Origin: JAUXJB01 sp965226855
GTDB taxonomy: Bacteria; Myxococcota_A; UBA9160; SZUA-336
DNA: 64,000 nt
Direction of reading: 5' to 3'
NCBI GenBank assembly: GCA_965226855.1
Contig: CBDDEE010000024.1
Coordinates: 1-64,000 of the forward strand
Below the pieces are notes generated by a model. The model made no database searches and had not been told where the DNA came from. It saw only the letters and a program-made list of their open reading frames with translations. The translations under genes and the position numbers were made by a program. How positions within the stretch are numbered: position 1 is the stretch's first letter; the number at the start of each line of letters is the position of its first letter. Shown here one piece after another: positions 1-8,475 of this stretch.

Positions 1-1368
1 TACGCAGCCAAACGACTGATCGGCCGCAGCTTCGACTCGGACGAGGTGACGCGTGCCAGGGAGCTCCTTCCCTACGACGTGGTCGAGGGACCGAACGGGG
101 ACACCCGTATTCAGATTGCCGGGCGCGTCTACACAACGTCCGAGATCTCCGGGATCGTGCTCCGGGAGATGAAGCGCGTGGCGGAGGAGTATCTCGGAGA
201 CAGCGTCCAGGAGGCGGTCATCACGGTGCCCGCCTACTTCAACGACTCCCAGCGCCAGATGACCCGGGATTCGGGCCGCGTCGCGGGGCTGGAAGTGCTG
301 CGCATCATCAACGAGCCGACCGCAGCGGCCCTCGCCTACGGGCTGGGGCGCGACCAGAACGAGCACATCGCCGTGTTCGACCTCGGCGGGGGCACCTTCG
401 ATATCTCGATCCTGCAGCTCGGCTCCGGGCTGATCGAGGTGCTCGCGACCTCCGGCGACACGAGCCTGGACGGAGAGGACTTCGACCTGCGGCTGGTCCA
501 GCACTTCATCGACGTCTTCGCAGACAAAGAGGGCGTCGATCTCAGCGACGACATCATGGCCTTGCAGCGCTTGAAGGACGCGGCGGAAAAGGCCAAGTGC
601 GATCTGTCGCAGGTCCAGTCGACGGAGATCAACCTACCGTTCATTGCGGCGAACGACGACGAGGAGCCCCTTCACATGAGCATGCTGTTGGACCGCAGCA
701 AGTTCGAGGAGTTGATCACCGACATCGTCGCCCGCACGCAGACCATCTGCGAGAGGGTGCTGGAAGACGCGAACGTGAGAGTGGAGGACATCGATCAGGT
801 GCTGCTCGTTGGTGGACAGACCCGCACGCCGCTCGTGCAGAAACTCGTCACCGAGTTCTTCGGAAAGCCGCCGCACAAGGGGGTGAACGCCGACGAGGTC
901 GTAGGGATCGGGGCCGCCATCCAGGCCGCGATGCTGAGCGAGGGGAGCGAGAGCCCACTCCTGGTCGACGTGACGCCGCTCTCGCTCGGGATCGCGACCT
1001 TCGGTGGCCACTTCGCCCGGCTGATCGAGCGAAACACCAAGGTGCCGACGTCGCGAAAGGAGATCTTCACCACGACCCGGGACGATCAAACCGCGGTAAA
1101 GGTTCGGGTGCTCCAGGGTGAAAATGATCTGGCCGACGAGAACGACCTGCTGGGCGAGTTCATCCTCTCGGGAATCCTCCCGGCTCCCAAGGGAGAGTGC
1201 GAGGTTGCAGTGAGCTTCGACATCGATTCGAATGGGATTGTGAGCGTCTCGGCGAAGGATCTCGCAACGAACCAGGCCCAATCGATTCAGGTCAACCCAC
1301 GCGGCGCGCTCAGCGAGGAGGAGGTCGAGAAGCTCTCGTCCGAGTACGCGGTTCAAGTCAAGGGCTGA
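1..1368 (+). CDS. Hsp70/DnaK-family chaperone, 5' end outside window, lid-less
   Basis: The frame is open from base 1, so the gene begins upstream. The first visible residues (YAAKRLIGR) match the region near residue 70 of DnaK. The nucleotide-binding domain is clear: the phosphate-2 loop AVFDLGGGTFDIS and the adenosine motif LLVGGQTRTPLVQ are intact, followed by the linker/SBD start DVTPLSLGI. The beta part of the substrate-binding domain is present, but the protein ends about 20 residues after it (SEEEVEKLSSEY). The alpha-helical lid of canonical DnaK, roughly 100 residues, is therefore missing. Estimated full length is about 520 residues against about 640 for DnaK. No dnaJ or grpE is adjacent; a TPR gene follows within 5 bases, so this is more likely a specialised Hsp70 than the housekeeping copy. 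Family assignment is secure; the role is inference. Confidence 0.93.
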   Translation, partial: YAAKRLIGRSFDSDEVTRARELLPYDVVEGPNGDTRIQIAGRVYTTSEISGIVLREMKRVAEEYLGDSVQEAVITVPAYFNDSQRQMTRDSGRVAGLEVLRIINEPTAAALAYGLGRDQNEHIAVFDLGGGTFDISILQLGSGLIEVLATSGDTSLDGEDFDLRLVQHFIDVFADKEGVDLSDDIMALQRLKDAAEKAKCDLSQVQSTEINLPFIAANDDEEPLHMSMLLDRSKFEELITDIVARTQTICERVLEDANVRVEDIDQVLLVGGQTRTPLVQKLVTEFFGKPPHKGVNADEVVGIGAAIQAAMLSEGSESPLLVDVTPLSLGIATFGGHFARLIERNTKVPTSRKEIFTTTRDDQTAVKVRVLQGENDLADENDLLGEFILSGILPAPKGECEVAVSFDIDSNGIVSVSAKDLATNQAQSIQVNPRGALSEEEVEKLSSEYAVQVKG

Positions 1369-1372
1369 GAGC

Positions 1373-1546
1373 TTGGCCGCCGATCGCAACAAAGAGATCA
1401 CGCGCCTGCTCAAGCGGGGTCTCAATCACTACGGGTTGAGCGATCTCGAGGCTGCGATCGAGTGCTGGGAGCGGGCGCGGGCGATCGATCCGGAGAACCA
1501 TGCCGTCCACGATTACCTCGCGAACGCGTACCAGGAACGAGACTAG
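1373..1546 (+). pseudogene. 5' part of a TPR protein gene, ended by an in-frame TAG
   Basis: A short frame starts with TTG four bases after the Hsp70 stop and codes for about 57 residues with a TPR-like pattern (AAIECWERARAIDPENHAVH, then DYLANAYQE). It stops at TAG (1544-1546). The following open frame (1559-2068) is in exactly the same reading frame, and its GTG start has no obvious ribosome site. The simplest reading is one gene of about 231 codons, 1373-2068, broken by a single nonsense base. That base may be a real mutation or a sequencing error. Confidence 0.6.
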
Positions 1547-1558
1547 GGTCTGGAGCTG

Positions 1559-2068
1559 GTGGAGGTCGAGGAGGTTGCGGAGGACGACGACGACCGTACT
1601 CCCGTCTCCGAGCTCGAGCTGACGGAGGATGCGCCGGACCCAAACGAAACCTCGCTGACGCGGGCGATTGGCGACGTCATCGTGGTGAAGTCAGAGGACC
1701 ACGAGGAGTTGATCGCGGATGCGCTCGCCGCGTACAAGCTTGGTGAGCTGGATCACGCCTGGAAGAATCTCGAAAAGGTCTCCAAGGCCGATTCGGAGCG
1801 CCTCGACGTACAGGGCTACCTGCAGCTGGTCGGCAATGCGCGCGCCGAGAAGTGGTCGAAGCAGGTCGGGGACCAGGGACGGGCGCTGCACCAGAACTGC
1901 ACGACCGAGCAGATGCTGAAGCTGAAGCTCGATCGGGAGGAGGGCTTTATGCTCTCGCAGATCGACGGCAAGGTGTCGATCGCCGACCTCATCAGCCTGT
2001 CGAGCTGTAGCCGGAATCGTACGCTCGAGGTGCTGGCTCGCCTGATCCGCGAGAAGATCGTTCGCTGA
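1559..2068 (+). CDS. TPR/regulatory-type protein, 3' part
   Basis: 169 residues from GTG, in frame with the TPR fragment upstream. The first 40 residues are acidic (EVEEVAEDDDD). The middle holds one more TPR-like pair (ALAAYKLGELDHAWKNLEKV). The C-terminal 45 residues (GFMLSQIDGKVSIADLISLS, then LARLIREKIVR) resemble a short winged-helix-like domain that often ends signalling and chaperone-linked proteins of deltaproteobacteria. It is probably co-transcribed with the Hsp70-like gene and could deliver clients or partners to it; that function is inferred only from position. A strong hairpin overlaps its stop codon. Confidence 0.7.
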   Translation: MEVEEVAEDDDDRTPVSELELTEDAPDPNETSLTRAIGDVIVVKSEDHEELIADALAAYKLGELDHAWKNLEKVSKADSERLDVQGYLQLVGNARAEKWSKQVGDQGRALHQNCTTEQMLKLKLDREEGFMLSQIDGKVSIADLISLSSCSRNRTLEVLARLIREKIVR

Positions 2069-2100
2069 GCCTACGCGACGCAGCGTCGCGTAGGCTCAGC
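2064..2100 (+). terminator. Perfect hairpin overlapping stop codon
   Basis: Two 18-base arms (GCTGAGCCTACGCGACGC and its exact reverse complement) are separated by one base. The left arm contains the TGA of the upstream gene (2066-2068). There is no T-run after it. It lies between the Hsp70 operon and argG and is best read as a terminator or 3' mRNA-stabilising structure. Confidence 0.75.
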
Positions 2101-2122
2101 GGGCCGGCTATCATGCGCCACG

Positions 2123-3310
2123 ATGTCGGACGTGAAGCGCATCCTGCTGGCCTACTCGGGCGGGCTCGATACCTCGGTGATCCTTACGTGGCTCAGCGAG
2201 ACCTACGACGCCGAAGTGATCGCCTGGTGCGGGAACGTGGGCCAGGGCGAAGACCTAGACGCTGTCCGCAAGAAGGCCCTCAACACGGGCGCGGTGGAGT
2301 GTGTCGTTTCAGACCTGCGCGAGGAGTTCGTACGCAACTTCTGCTACTTCGCGATCCAGTCCGGCGCCGTCTACGAGGGCAGCTACCTGCTGGGGACCTC
2401 GCTCGCGCGACCCGTCCTGGCCAAGGAGATGGTGCGGGTAGCGCGGCAGTGCGGGGCGGACGCCCTCTCGCACGGCTGCACGGGGAAGGGGAACGACCAG
2501 CTGCGCTTTGAACTGGCGTTCCAGGCGCTCGCTCCGGAGCTCAAGATCATCGCCCCCTGGCGCGAGTGGGACCTGCGCGGGCGAACGGAGCTGATGAGCT
2601 ACGCGGACAAGTTCGACATCCCTATCGAGGCGTCGCTCGAGAAGCCGTACTCGATCGACCGCAACCTTTTCCACATCAGCTACGAAGGTGGCGTCCTCGA
2701 GGATCCCTGGCGCCCGCCCGACGAGGCCATGTTCGAGTGGACGACGTCTCCCCTGGACGCGCCAGAGCTGCCGGGTGAGCTCGAGGTCGACTTCGAGGCG
2801 GGAGCTCCGGTGGCGGTCGACGGCGAGCGTCTGGAGCCCGTCGAGCTGCTCGAGAGGGTCAACTTGCTGGCGGCCTCGCACGGAGTCGGTCGCGTGGATA
2901 TCGTCGAGAGCCGGGCGGTAGGCATGAAGTGTAGGGGTGTCTACGAGACGCCCGGCGGGACCGCCCTTCACGCCGCGCACAGGGCGCTCGAGTCGATCAC
3001 AGTCGATCGCGAGGTCCTGCTGGAGCGGGATCGCCTCATCCCGCGCATCGCGCAGCTGATCTACAACGGCTTCTGGTTCTCTCCGGAGATGGACTTCTTG
3101 CGCGCTGCCGTCGCGCAGAGCCAGGAGTTCGTCACCGGCACGGTGCGTGTGCGCCTGTACAAGGGCGCCGTCTCGATTCTGGGACGCAAGTCGCCGAACA
3201 CCCTCTACCGAGAGGACATCGCGACCTTCGAGGCCGACGACAGCTACGACCAGCGCGACGCCACCGGCTTCATCCGCCTGAACGCCCTGCGACTCAAGCT
3301 CCGCAAGTAA
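2123..3310 (+). CDS. argG: Argininosuccinate synthase
   Basis: 395 residues, the usual length for the family. The enzyme joins citrulline and aspartate using ATP to make argininosuccinate in arginine synthesis, in the cytosol. The N-terminal PP-loop AYSGGLDTS (residue 10 onward) binds ATP. Other family signatures are SHGCTGKGNDQLRFE and EKPYSIDRNLFHIS. The ATG at 2123 follows the terminator of the preceding operon, so the gene likely has its own promoter in the 22-base gap or within the hairpin flank. No other arg genes are in the window; argH is not adjacent. The frame is intact. Confidence 0.97.
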   Translation: MSDVKRILLAYSGGLDTSVILTWLSETYDAEVIAWCGNVGQGEDLDAVRKKALNTGAVECVVSDLREEFVRNFCYFAIQSGAVYEGSYLLGTSLARPVLAKEMVRVARQCGADALSHGCTGKGNDQLRFELAFQALAPELKIIAPWREWDLRGRTELMSYADKFDIPIEASLEKPYSIDRNLFHISYEGGVLEDPWRPPDEAMFEWTTSPLDAPELPGELEVDFEAGAPVAVDGERLEPVELLERVNLLAASHGVGRVDIVESRAVGMKCRGVYETPGGTALHAAHRALESITVDREVLLERDRLIPRIAQLIYNGFWFSPEMDFLRAAVAQSQEFVTGTVRVRLYKGAVSILGRKSPNTLYREDIATFEADDSYDQRDATGFIRLNALRLKLRK

Positions 3311-3381
3311 GGCTCCCCTAAGGGAATAGGCAGCGCTCGCCGATTCAGCGCGATGGGACGGAGTGTCGAGGGGCCCATCCG

Positions 3382-3655
3382 GTGAGCAGGCGAGTTCTGG
3401 TCGTCGATGATGATCAATTGATTCGCGAGATGACGCGGGACGCTCTTGCGCAGGAGGGCTTTCGCGTGCACCTCGCGACTTCCGGGAACGAGGCCCTGGA
3501 GTGGTTGGGCCGGAACGGCCCCGTCGAGCTGCTCCTCACGGACCTCTCCATGCGCGAGATGGACGGCTTCGAGCTGATGGAGCAGGTTCGACAGGCGTGG
3601 CCGTCTACAGAAGTCGTGGTGCTGACGGGCTACGCCTCGCTGGAGAGCGCCCTAG
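3382..3655 (+). pseudogene. Response regulator-GGDEF gene, receiver half before the break
   Basis: Starts GTG (MSRRVLVVDDDQLI). This is the first 91 codons of a CheY-like receiver: acidic pocket DDD at residues 9-11, phospho-acceptor D54 in LLTDLSMREMDG, and the conserved Thr region VVVLTGYAS. At 3652-3655 the sequence CTAG is followed directly by the left end of the IS element found intact at 23870. The true continuation, AL|EAMRLGAADYLRKPV with the conserved Lys-Pro, resumes at 4203 after an identical CTAG (4199-4202). Joining 3382-3655 to 4203-5344 gives one unbroken frame of 471 residues, so the uninterrupted allele is functional. Confidence 0.85.
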
Positions 3656-4198
3656 CAGGCTGCGGAGAAAGTGACTGGGTTGGGCGGGACGCCTCCATGC
3701 CGAGCGATCGCCGTTCCCGGTACGAAGCGGTGTCGCGGGTAGATCTTGCGGGACATGAGCTATGTCGCCTCCAACAGATACGGACCAGGTGTAGGCCGCA
3801 GGACCCAGCCGAGTTCTGCTCACCTCGTGCCCGGGTGTCCGGTCCTTCGATCGATCAATTGATTCGTAACGAGAGCGCCTGACGCGGGACTTGCTCCAGG
3901 CCTTGCGCAGCACCATCACGAGAGGCTTTCGCGTGCACCTCGCGACTTCCGGGAACGAGGCCCTGGAGTGGTTGGGCCCCGGAACTCTGGCATCGTCCGT
4001 CGGAAGTGCTCCGATGACACCAACCCCTCCGAGCGCCAGCACCGCCTCTCCTGACGGACCTCTCCATGCGCAGATGGACACCTTCGAGCTGTATGCTCGA
4101 GCAGGCACCTCGACAGGCGTGGCCGTCTACAGAAGTCGTGGTCGCCGGATCGCTGATGGTCCTCGGGAATCCGGGCTAGCGCCTCGCTGGAGAGCGCC
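3656..4198 (+). other. Scrambled mixture of IS element and receiver gene (probable consensus artefact)
   Basis: The first roughly 200 bases follow the IS copy at 23870 with many small internal losses: for example 3776-3850 is a condensed version of 24030-24205. From about 3855 the sequence alternates between repeated receiver-gene blocks (3915-3975 matches 3457-3514) and IS pieces (4010-4035 matches 24652-24680; 4154-4175 matches 25004-25025). It then runs back into the intact receiver junction at 4180-4202. Such fine interleaving of two sequences in order is not a known biological rearrangement. It is what a consensus made from reads with and without an IS insertion would look like. Confidence 0.8.
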
Positions 4199-4202
4199 CT
4201 AG

Positions 4203-5344
4203 AGGCCATGCGGCTGGGAGCTGCAGACTACCTGCGCAAGCCCGTTACCGCGCCCGAGATCGTCTATTGCGTCAAGCGCACCTTGCTGCGGCGCCATCTC
4301 CTCTCGGAGAACGAGGCCCTGCGGGGCTGCATCCAGGCCTTCGAGGCCACACGGAGCCTTACCTCCTGCCTCGAGACGGCCGACGTGCTGCCCCTGGCTC
4401 TGGACATCGTCTTCCGGGTCGTGAACCGCACCATGGCCGTCGGGAGACTCGCGTACGGCGAGCAGGCTCGACCCTCGGAGGGTGTTCACCTCAGGGGCTT
4501 CCCCGTCGAGATGGTCCCGGAGCTGCGCGAATCCATCCAGCGCGAGAAGCTGTTCGATCTCGGCTCGCTCGAGTCCGAGGCCGCCCGCGACCTAGCCAGC
4601 CACGCGCTTCTGTCCCAGCTCGGCTGCCTGGCCGAGGGGGAGGAGATCCTGGGGCTACCCGTGCGGCTCGACGGCCGCGTAGCGGGGGGCATCTGGGTGC
4701 TTCCCGGGGGCCGGCCCTTCACCCCAGACGAGATCCGCCGAGCCGAGCTCGTGGCCACCCAGTCCGAGCTCGCCCTCATCAACGCCGACCGCTTCGTCCA
4801 GGCGCGCGAGCGCGCGTTCGTGGACGACGTGACCGGGCTCTACAACGCGCGCTACTTGCTCTCCGCCCTCGATCGAGAGGTCAGCAGGGCAGCCCGCGCG
4901 GGCTCTCAGCTGAGCGTGCTCTTCCTGGACCTGGACCGCTTCAAGAACGTCAATGACCAGTTCGGACACCTGGTCGGCTCGAGGGTGCTGATGGAGCTCG
5001 GTCAGCTCCTTCACAAGCAGATTCGGGCGATCGATACTGTCGGGCGCTACGGCGGGGACGAGTTCACGATTCTGCTGGCCGACACGGACCAGGACAAGGC
5101 GCTGGAGGTCGCCGAGCGCATCCGCCGGAGCGTCGAGGAGGCTCGGTTCGGGGCCGAGCGGGGGCTGCAGCTCAGCCTGACGCTCAGCATCGGCGTCGCC
5201 AGCTTCCCCGGCAACGGCGAAACGTCCGAGATGGTCCTCGATCTTGCCGACAAGGCGATGTACCTGGGCAAGGCGCTGGGCAGGAACAAAGTCTGCTCGG
5301 CCAACGAGCTCAGCGACGCCGGACCGCTGGCAAATCTGTTTTGA
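4203..5344 (+). CDS. Receiver (end)-GAF-like-GGDEF diguanylate cyclase part
   Basis: As assembled, this frame can start at ATG 4208. It carries the last strand of the receiver (DYLRKPVTAPE), a central GAF-like region of about 170 residues, and a GGDEF domain (about the last 165 residues). The active-site motif is RYGGDEF. An I-site RxxD (RAID) lies five residues before GGDEF, as in PleD, so product inhibition by c-di-GMP is likely. The reaction is 2 GTP to c-di-GMP. Phosphorylation of the receiver would control it, but no histidine kinase gene is adjacent. It is one gene with 3382-3655 in the uninterrupted allele. Confidence 0.9.
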
Positions 5345-5405
5345 CCGCGTCGGGGGCGGTTGGTAGGCTCCGCCTGCCGTGGAGCAGCTCGATCCCTTAG
5401 GAACC

Positions 5406-7187
5406 ATGCGTCGCACACAATTCTGTGGCGAGGTGCGCCCGGAGCAGGTCGGGCAGCAAGTCACCCTGTGTGGCTGGGTGCGACGCCGCAGAGATCATGG
5501 CGGAGTCGTGTTCATTGACCTGCGCGATCGCACTGGCATCGCCCAGGTGGTGTTCAAACCCGACAACGCGCCTGAGGCGCACGGGCGGGCGCAGCAGATC
5601 CGCTCCGAGTGGGTCCTGGCCGTACGGGGACGTCTCGAGCGGCGAGCCGAGGACGCGATCAACACCAGGCTACCGACTGGCGAGGTCGAACTGATTGCGG
5701 ACGAGGTGCGCATCCTCAACACGGCCACCACGCCGCCGTTCACGGTCGAGGACGACACGGTGGTGGATGAGGCCTTGAGGCTGCGGCATCGGATCCACGA
5801 CCTGCGGCGCCCCGTCATGCAGCATCGGCTCGAGCTGCGGCACCGGCTGCTCCAATCACTCCGGCGCACGTGCACGCGTCTCGGCATGTACGAGGTCGAG
5901 ACGCCGCTGCTAACGCGCTCGACGCCTGAGGGTGCAAGGGACTTCCTGGTTCCGAGCCGGCTCCAGCACGGCAGCTTCTACGCGCTGCCGCAGTCTCCGC
6001 AGATCATGAAGCAAATGCTGATGGTCGCCGGATTCGACAGCTACTTTCAGATTGCGCGTTGCTTTCGTGACGAGGATCAGCGCGCGGACCGACAGCTCGA
6101 GTTCACGCAGCTTGACATCGAGCTGTCCTTTGTCGGTGTTGCGGAGGTACTCGAGGTCCTGGAAGAGATCACAGCCTGCGCGCTCCGTGACGTGGTTGGG
6201 GTCGAGCTGCCGCGTCCCTTCGACCGAATCAGCTACGAAGAGGCCATGTCGCGCTACGGTTCGGACCGACCGGATCGTCGCATCCAGCTCGAACTCGTCG
6301 ACTTCTCCGACGTCGTCGCAGAGAGCGGCTTCGAGGTGTTCGCCTCGGCCGTCGAGCGAGGCGGCGTGGTCCGAGGGCTCCCGCTCCCGCGCGCCGACGA
6401 GGTGACGCGGAGCGACCTGGACAGGCTCGGCGAGCAGGCTCGCAAGTGGGGAGCGCGCGGGCTGGCCTGGCTGCGGGTCAAGGAGGACGGCTCCTGGGCC
6501 TCTCCGATTGCGAAATTCCTGACCGAGGACGAGCGCAGCGCGATCGCACGACGTGCTGGCCTAGAGCCAGGGCACGTGCTCCTGTTCTGCGCGGACCGAC
6601 CGGCCCTGGTGAGCGATGTATTGGGAAGGCTGCGCGTCGAGCTCGGTGAGCGCCTTGGGCGCACCGACGGCCGTGAGTGGGACGCGCACTTCGTGCTCGG
6701 GTTCCCCCTCTTCGAGCAGGCGGAGGACGGCAGTCTCGCACCCATGCACATGCCCTTCGTCGCACCCGAAGAGGAGGACCTAGCGCTGCTCGACACCGAG
6801 CCGCTTCGGGTCAAGACGACGCACTACGACTTGGTACTGAACGGCGTCGAGCTGGGATCCGGCAGCCTGCGGAACCACCGCTTCGACGTGCAGCTGAAGA
6901 TCCTCGAGCTGCTCGGTTATCCCGAAGAGGAGGCCCGCAAGCGCTTTGGCTTCATGCTCGAAGCGCTCGAGACCGGCGCCCCTCCTCACGGGGGGTTTGC
7001 GTTCGGCCTCGACCGGCTCTGCCTGCTGCTCGCCGGGGGCGAAAGCCTCCGCGACGTTATCGCCTTCCCGAAGACGCAGCGCGGGCAGGACCTGTTCATG
7101 GAGTCGCCCGGCAAGGTGGCCGGCGAGCAGCTGCGCGAGCTCGGCCTTCGGCTGCGTGGGTCGGCCCCGGAGAGCGTTGACGAGTGA
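5406..7187 (+). CDS. aspS: Aspartate-tRNA ligase
   Basis: About 593 residues from ATG 5406 (MRRTQFCGEVRP), the normal bacterial length. An in-frame GTG at 5379 is possible, but the family begins near the ATG. The N-terminal OB-fold anticodon domain contains GWVRRRRDHGGVVFIDLRD. Class II motif 2 is FRDEDQRADRQLEFTQLD and motif 3 is GGFAFGLDRL. The insertion (GAD) domain lies between them, as in bacterial AspRS. It charges tRNA-Asp; whether it also mis-charges tRNA-Asn cannot be told from the sequence alone. The stop overlaps the GTG of the LysM gene by four bases (GTGA), so the two are translationally coupled. Confidence 0.97.
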   Translation: MRRTQFCGEVRPEQVGQQVTLCGWVRRRRDHGGVVFIDLRDRTGIAQVVFKPDNAPEAHGRAQQIRSEWVLAVRGRLERRAEDAINTRLPTGEVELIADEVRILNTATTPPFTVEDDTVVDEALRLRHRIHDLRRPVMQHRLELRHRLLQSLRRTCTRLGMYEVETPLLTRSTPEGARDFLVPSRLQHGSFYALPQSPQIMKQMLMVAGFDSYFQIARCFRDEDQRADRQLEFTQLDIELSFVGVAEVLEVLEEITACALRDVVGVELPRPFDRISYEEAMSRYGSDRPDRRIQLELVDFSDVVAESGFEVFASAVERGGVVRGLPLPRADEVTRSDLDRLGEQARKWGARGLAWLRVKEDGSWASPIAKFLTEDERSAIARRAGLEPGHVLLFCADRPALVSDVLGRLRVELGERLGRTDGREWDAHFVLGFPLFEQAEDGSLAPMHMPFVAPEEEDLALLDTEPLRVKTTHYDLVLNGVELGSGSLRNHRFDVQLKILELLGYPEEEARKRFGFMLEALETGAPPHGGFAFGLDRLCLLLAGGESLRDVIAFPKTQRGQDLFMESPGKVAGEQLRELGLRLRGSAPESVDE

Positions 7188-7471
7188 GGAGCTTCGCTGC
7201 GACCATCGGACTGCTGGCGTTGACGACGCTGCCTGCGAGCGCCGCCGAGACCATCGAGCACACGGTGGAGAGCGGCGAATCCCTCTGGTCGATCGCCGGC
7301 CAGCCGGACATCTACGCCGACCCCTACCTCTGGCCCGTCATCTACAAGTTCAACCGCGACCAGATCAAGGATCCCTCCCGCATCTATCCGACCCAGGTCC
7401 TCCAGATCCCCATCCACGTCGACGAACCCGCCCGCCGCGAGGCCCACCACACCTCCGGCGCCCCCCGCTAG
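7184..7471 (+). CDS. Small secreted LysM-domain protein
   Basis: 95 residues. A signal peptide (RSFAATIGLLALTTLPASAA) is followed by one LysM domain (about residues 26-80: HTVESGESLWSIAG, then NRDQIKDPSRIYPTQVLQIP). LysM binds peptidoglycan glycan chains, so the product is probably periplasmic and wall-attached. It starts at GTG overlapping the aspS stop. Small LysM proteins with this DPYLWPVIYKFN pattern are common in deltaproteobacteria. No catalytic domain is present. A structured repeat follows. Confidence 0.85.
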   Translation: MRSFAATIGLLALTTLPASAAETIEHTVESGESLWSIAGQPDIYADPYLWPVIYKFNRDQIKDPSRIYPTQVLQIPIHVDEPARREAHHTSGAPR

Positions 7472-7479
7472 TCACGTGA

Positions 7480-7625
7480 GATCCGGTGCGCGAGCGGTCC
7501 TCCCGCGGGTCAGCGACCCGCGGTCGCTGACGGCCACCCACCTCCGCTAACGCCTTTGGCCTTCGCTGCGCGCGCCGCTTCCGCGGCGCTCGCCTCGGAG
7601 CTGCGTCGCCCTCCGCGCCAGGGGC
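7480..7625. repeat. Dispersed structured repeat, copy A
   Basis: Lies between the convergent LysM and VOC genes. It shares blocks with copies at 23653 and 23755: a GATCCGG/GACCCGG left edge, CACCCACCTCCGCT, and GGCCTTCGCTGCGCGC followed by a hairpin. The first hairpin here is CCGCGGGTC-AGC-GACCCGCGG. The second is GCGCCGC-loop-GCGGCGC. Stem sequences differ from the other copies but still pair. Confidence 0.65.
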
Positions 7626-7645
7626 ACCATCTGGTAGCGACCGAG

Positions 7646-8311
7646 TCAGTCGAGGGGCTGCGTCAGAGACTGCTCCAGCCGCTCTAGCTTCTCGGGGTCG
7701 CTCAGGATGTCGACCATCCGCTGCTCCACGATCTGCTTCTTCGGGTCGTAGGTCGGCTGCGGGGCGGCGCCGTTCCGGTCTTCGAATCGCGGCGGGTTGC
7801 AGTAGCGCTCGATCCGTTCGCTCGTGATCCCGGCGTGCTCCGTCGTCGTGGGGTCGATCCACGCCTTCGGATCGATCCCCTCTGCCGAGGTCGAGAACTC
7901 GATCATCATCTGCTCGGGCGCCCCCGGGATGTAGATCGACTGGCAGAAGCCGTGATCAACCGGACCGAAGGTCTGATAGCCGTTCGACCGTACGCGATCG
8001 CGCATGGCGAGCAGCTGCTCGACAGTATCGACGTTGAAGGCGACGTGCTGCATGGCGCCGCGAAGCCGGCTCATGCCCAGGCCGTTCACGTGGTCGGGCG
8101 CGGGCTCGACGCCGTCGTCTGCGGGGTCACGCACCAGCGCAACCGACGAGTGGTCGTTCAGCCTCAGAAAGATGTGGTACGCGTCCTTCACTCCGTGCAT
8201 CCAATAGAAGGCGACCATCTCCATGCCGCAGACCTGGGTGAAGAACTCGAGCGGACCGTCGACGTCGTACACGTTGAGCGCCAGGTGGTGGAGGCCGTTT
8301 GGGAGACCCAT
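7646..8311 (-). CDS. VOC-family (glyoxalase/extradiol dioxygenase-like) protein
   Basis: 221 residues. The N-terminal half is a vicinal-oxygen-chelate module starting GLPNGLHHLALNVYDVDG, with a candidate metal His (HHLALNV), a second His in AMQHVAFNV, and an acidic ligand in MMIEFST. These are the usual positions for a 2-His-1-carboxylate site. The C-terminal 70 residues are not part of the core fold. The substrate is unknown; relatives act on glyoxal adducts or catechols. ATG 8311 has an AGGAG ribosome site. A CCATATATGG palindrome sits upstream. Confidence 0.8.
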   Translation of the reverse strand: MGLPNGLHHLALNVYDVDGPLEFFTQVCGMEMVAFYWMHGVKDAYHIFLRLNDHSSVALVRDPADDGVEPAPDHVNGLGMSRLRGAMQHVAFNVDTVEQLLAMRDRVRSNGYQTFGPVDHGFCQSIYIPGAPEQMMIEFSTSAEGIDPKAWIDPTTTEHAGITSERIERYCNPPRFEDRNGAAPQPTYDPKKQIVEQRMVDILSDPEKLERLEQSLTQPLD

Positions 8312-8475
8312 GGGAATGCTCCTGTCCAGTTCGCTTGTGACACCATATATGGCCAGAGGAGAGATGTCCCACGTTCTGGACCAGGGCGGTAAATTTTGGG
8401 CAGAAGTCCCCCCAGAGTCCCCTCACTCCAACGGCGCACCTCCCCCGGATCCGGCGCGTGAAGTCCGCGTGCTCG
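8312..8475 (-). promoter_or_regulatory. Upstream region of the VOC gene with CCATATATGG palindrome
   Basis: This 164-base stretch separates the VOC gene from the end of the upstream minus-strand gene. A 10-base palindrome CCATATATGG (8343-8352) provides the only AT-rich patch and could supply a -10 element or an operator for the VOC gene about 30 bases before its ATG. The rest shows no gene or repeat that I can recognise. Confidence 0.3.

Noticed and set aside
634..1425. Long antisense frame across the Hsp70 gene
   Set aside because: Shadow of a conserved coding region; no ribosome site or homology.
3855..4209. Small open frames inside the scrambled IS/receiver block
   Set aside because: They are built from fragments of two known sequences and have no independent support.
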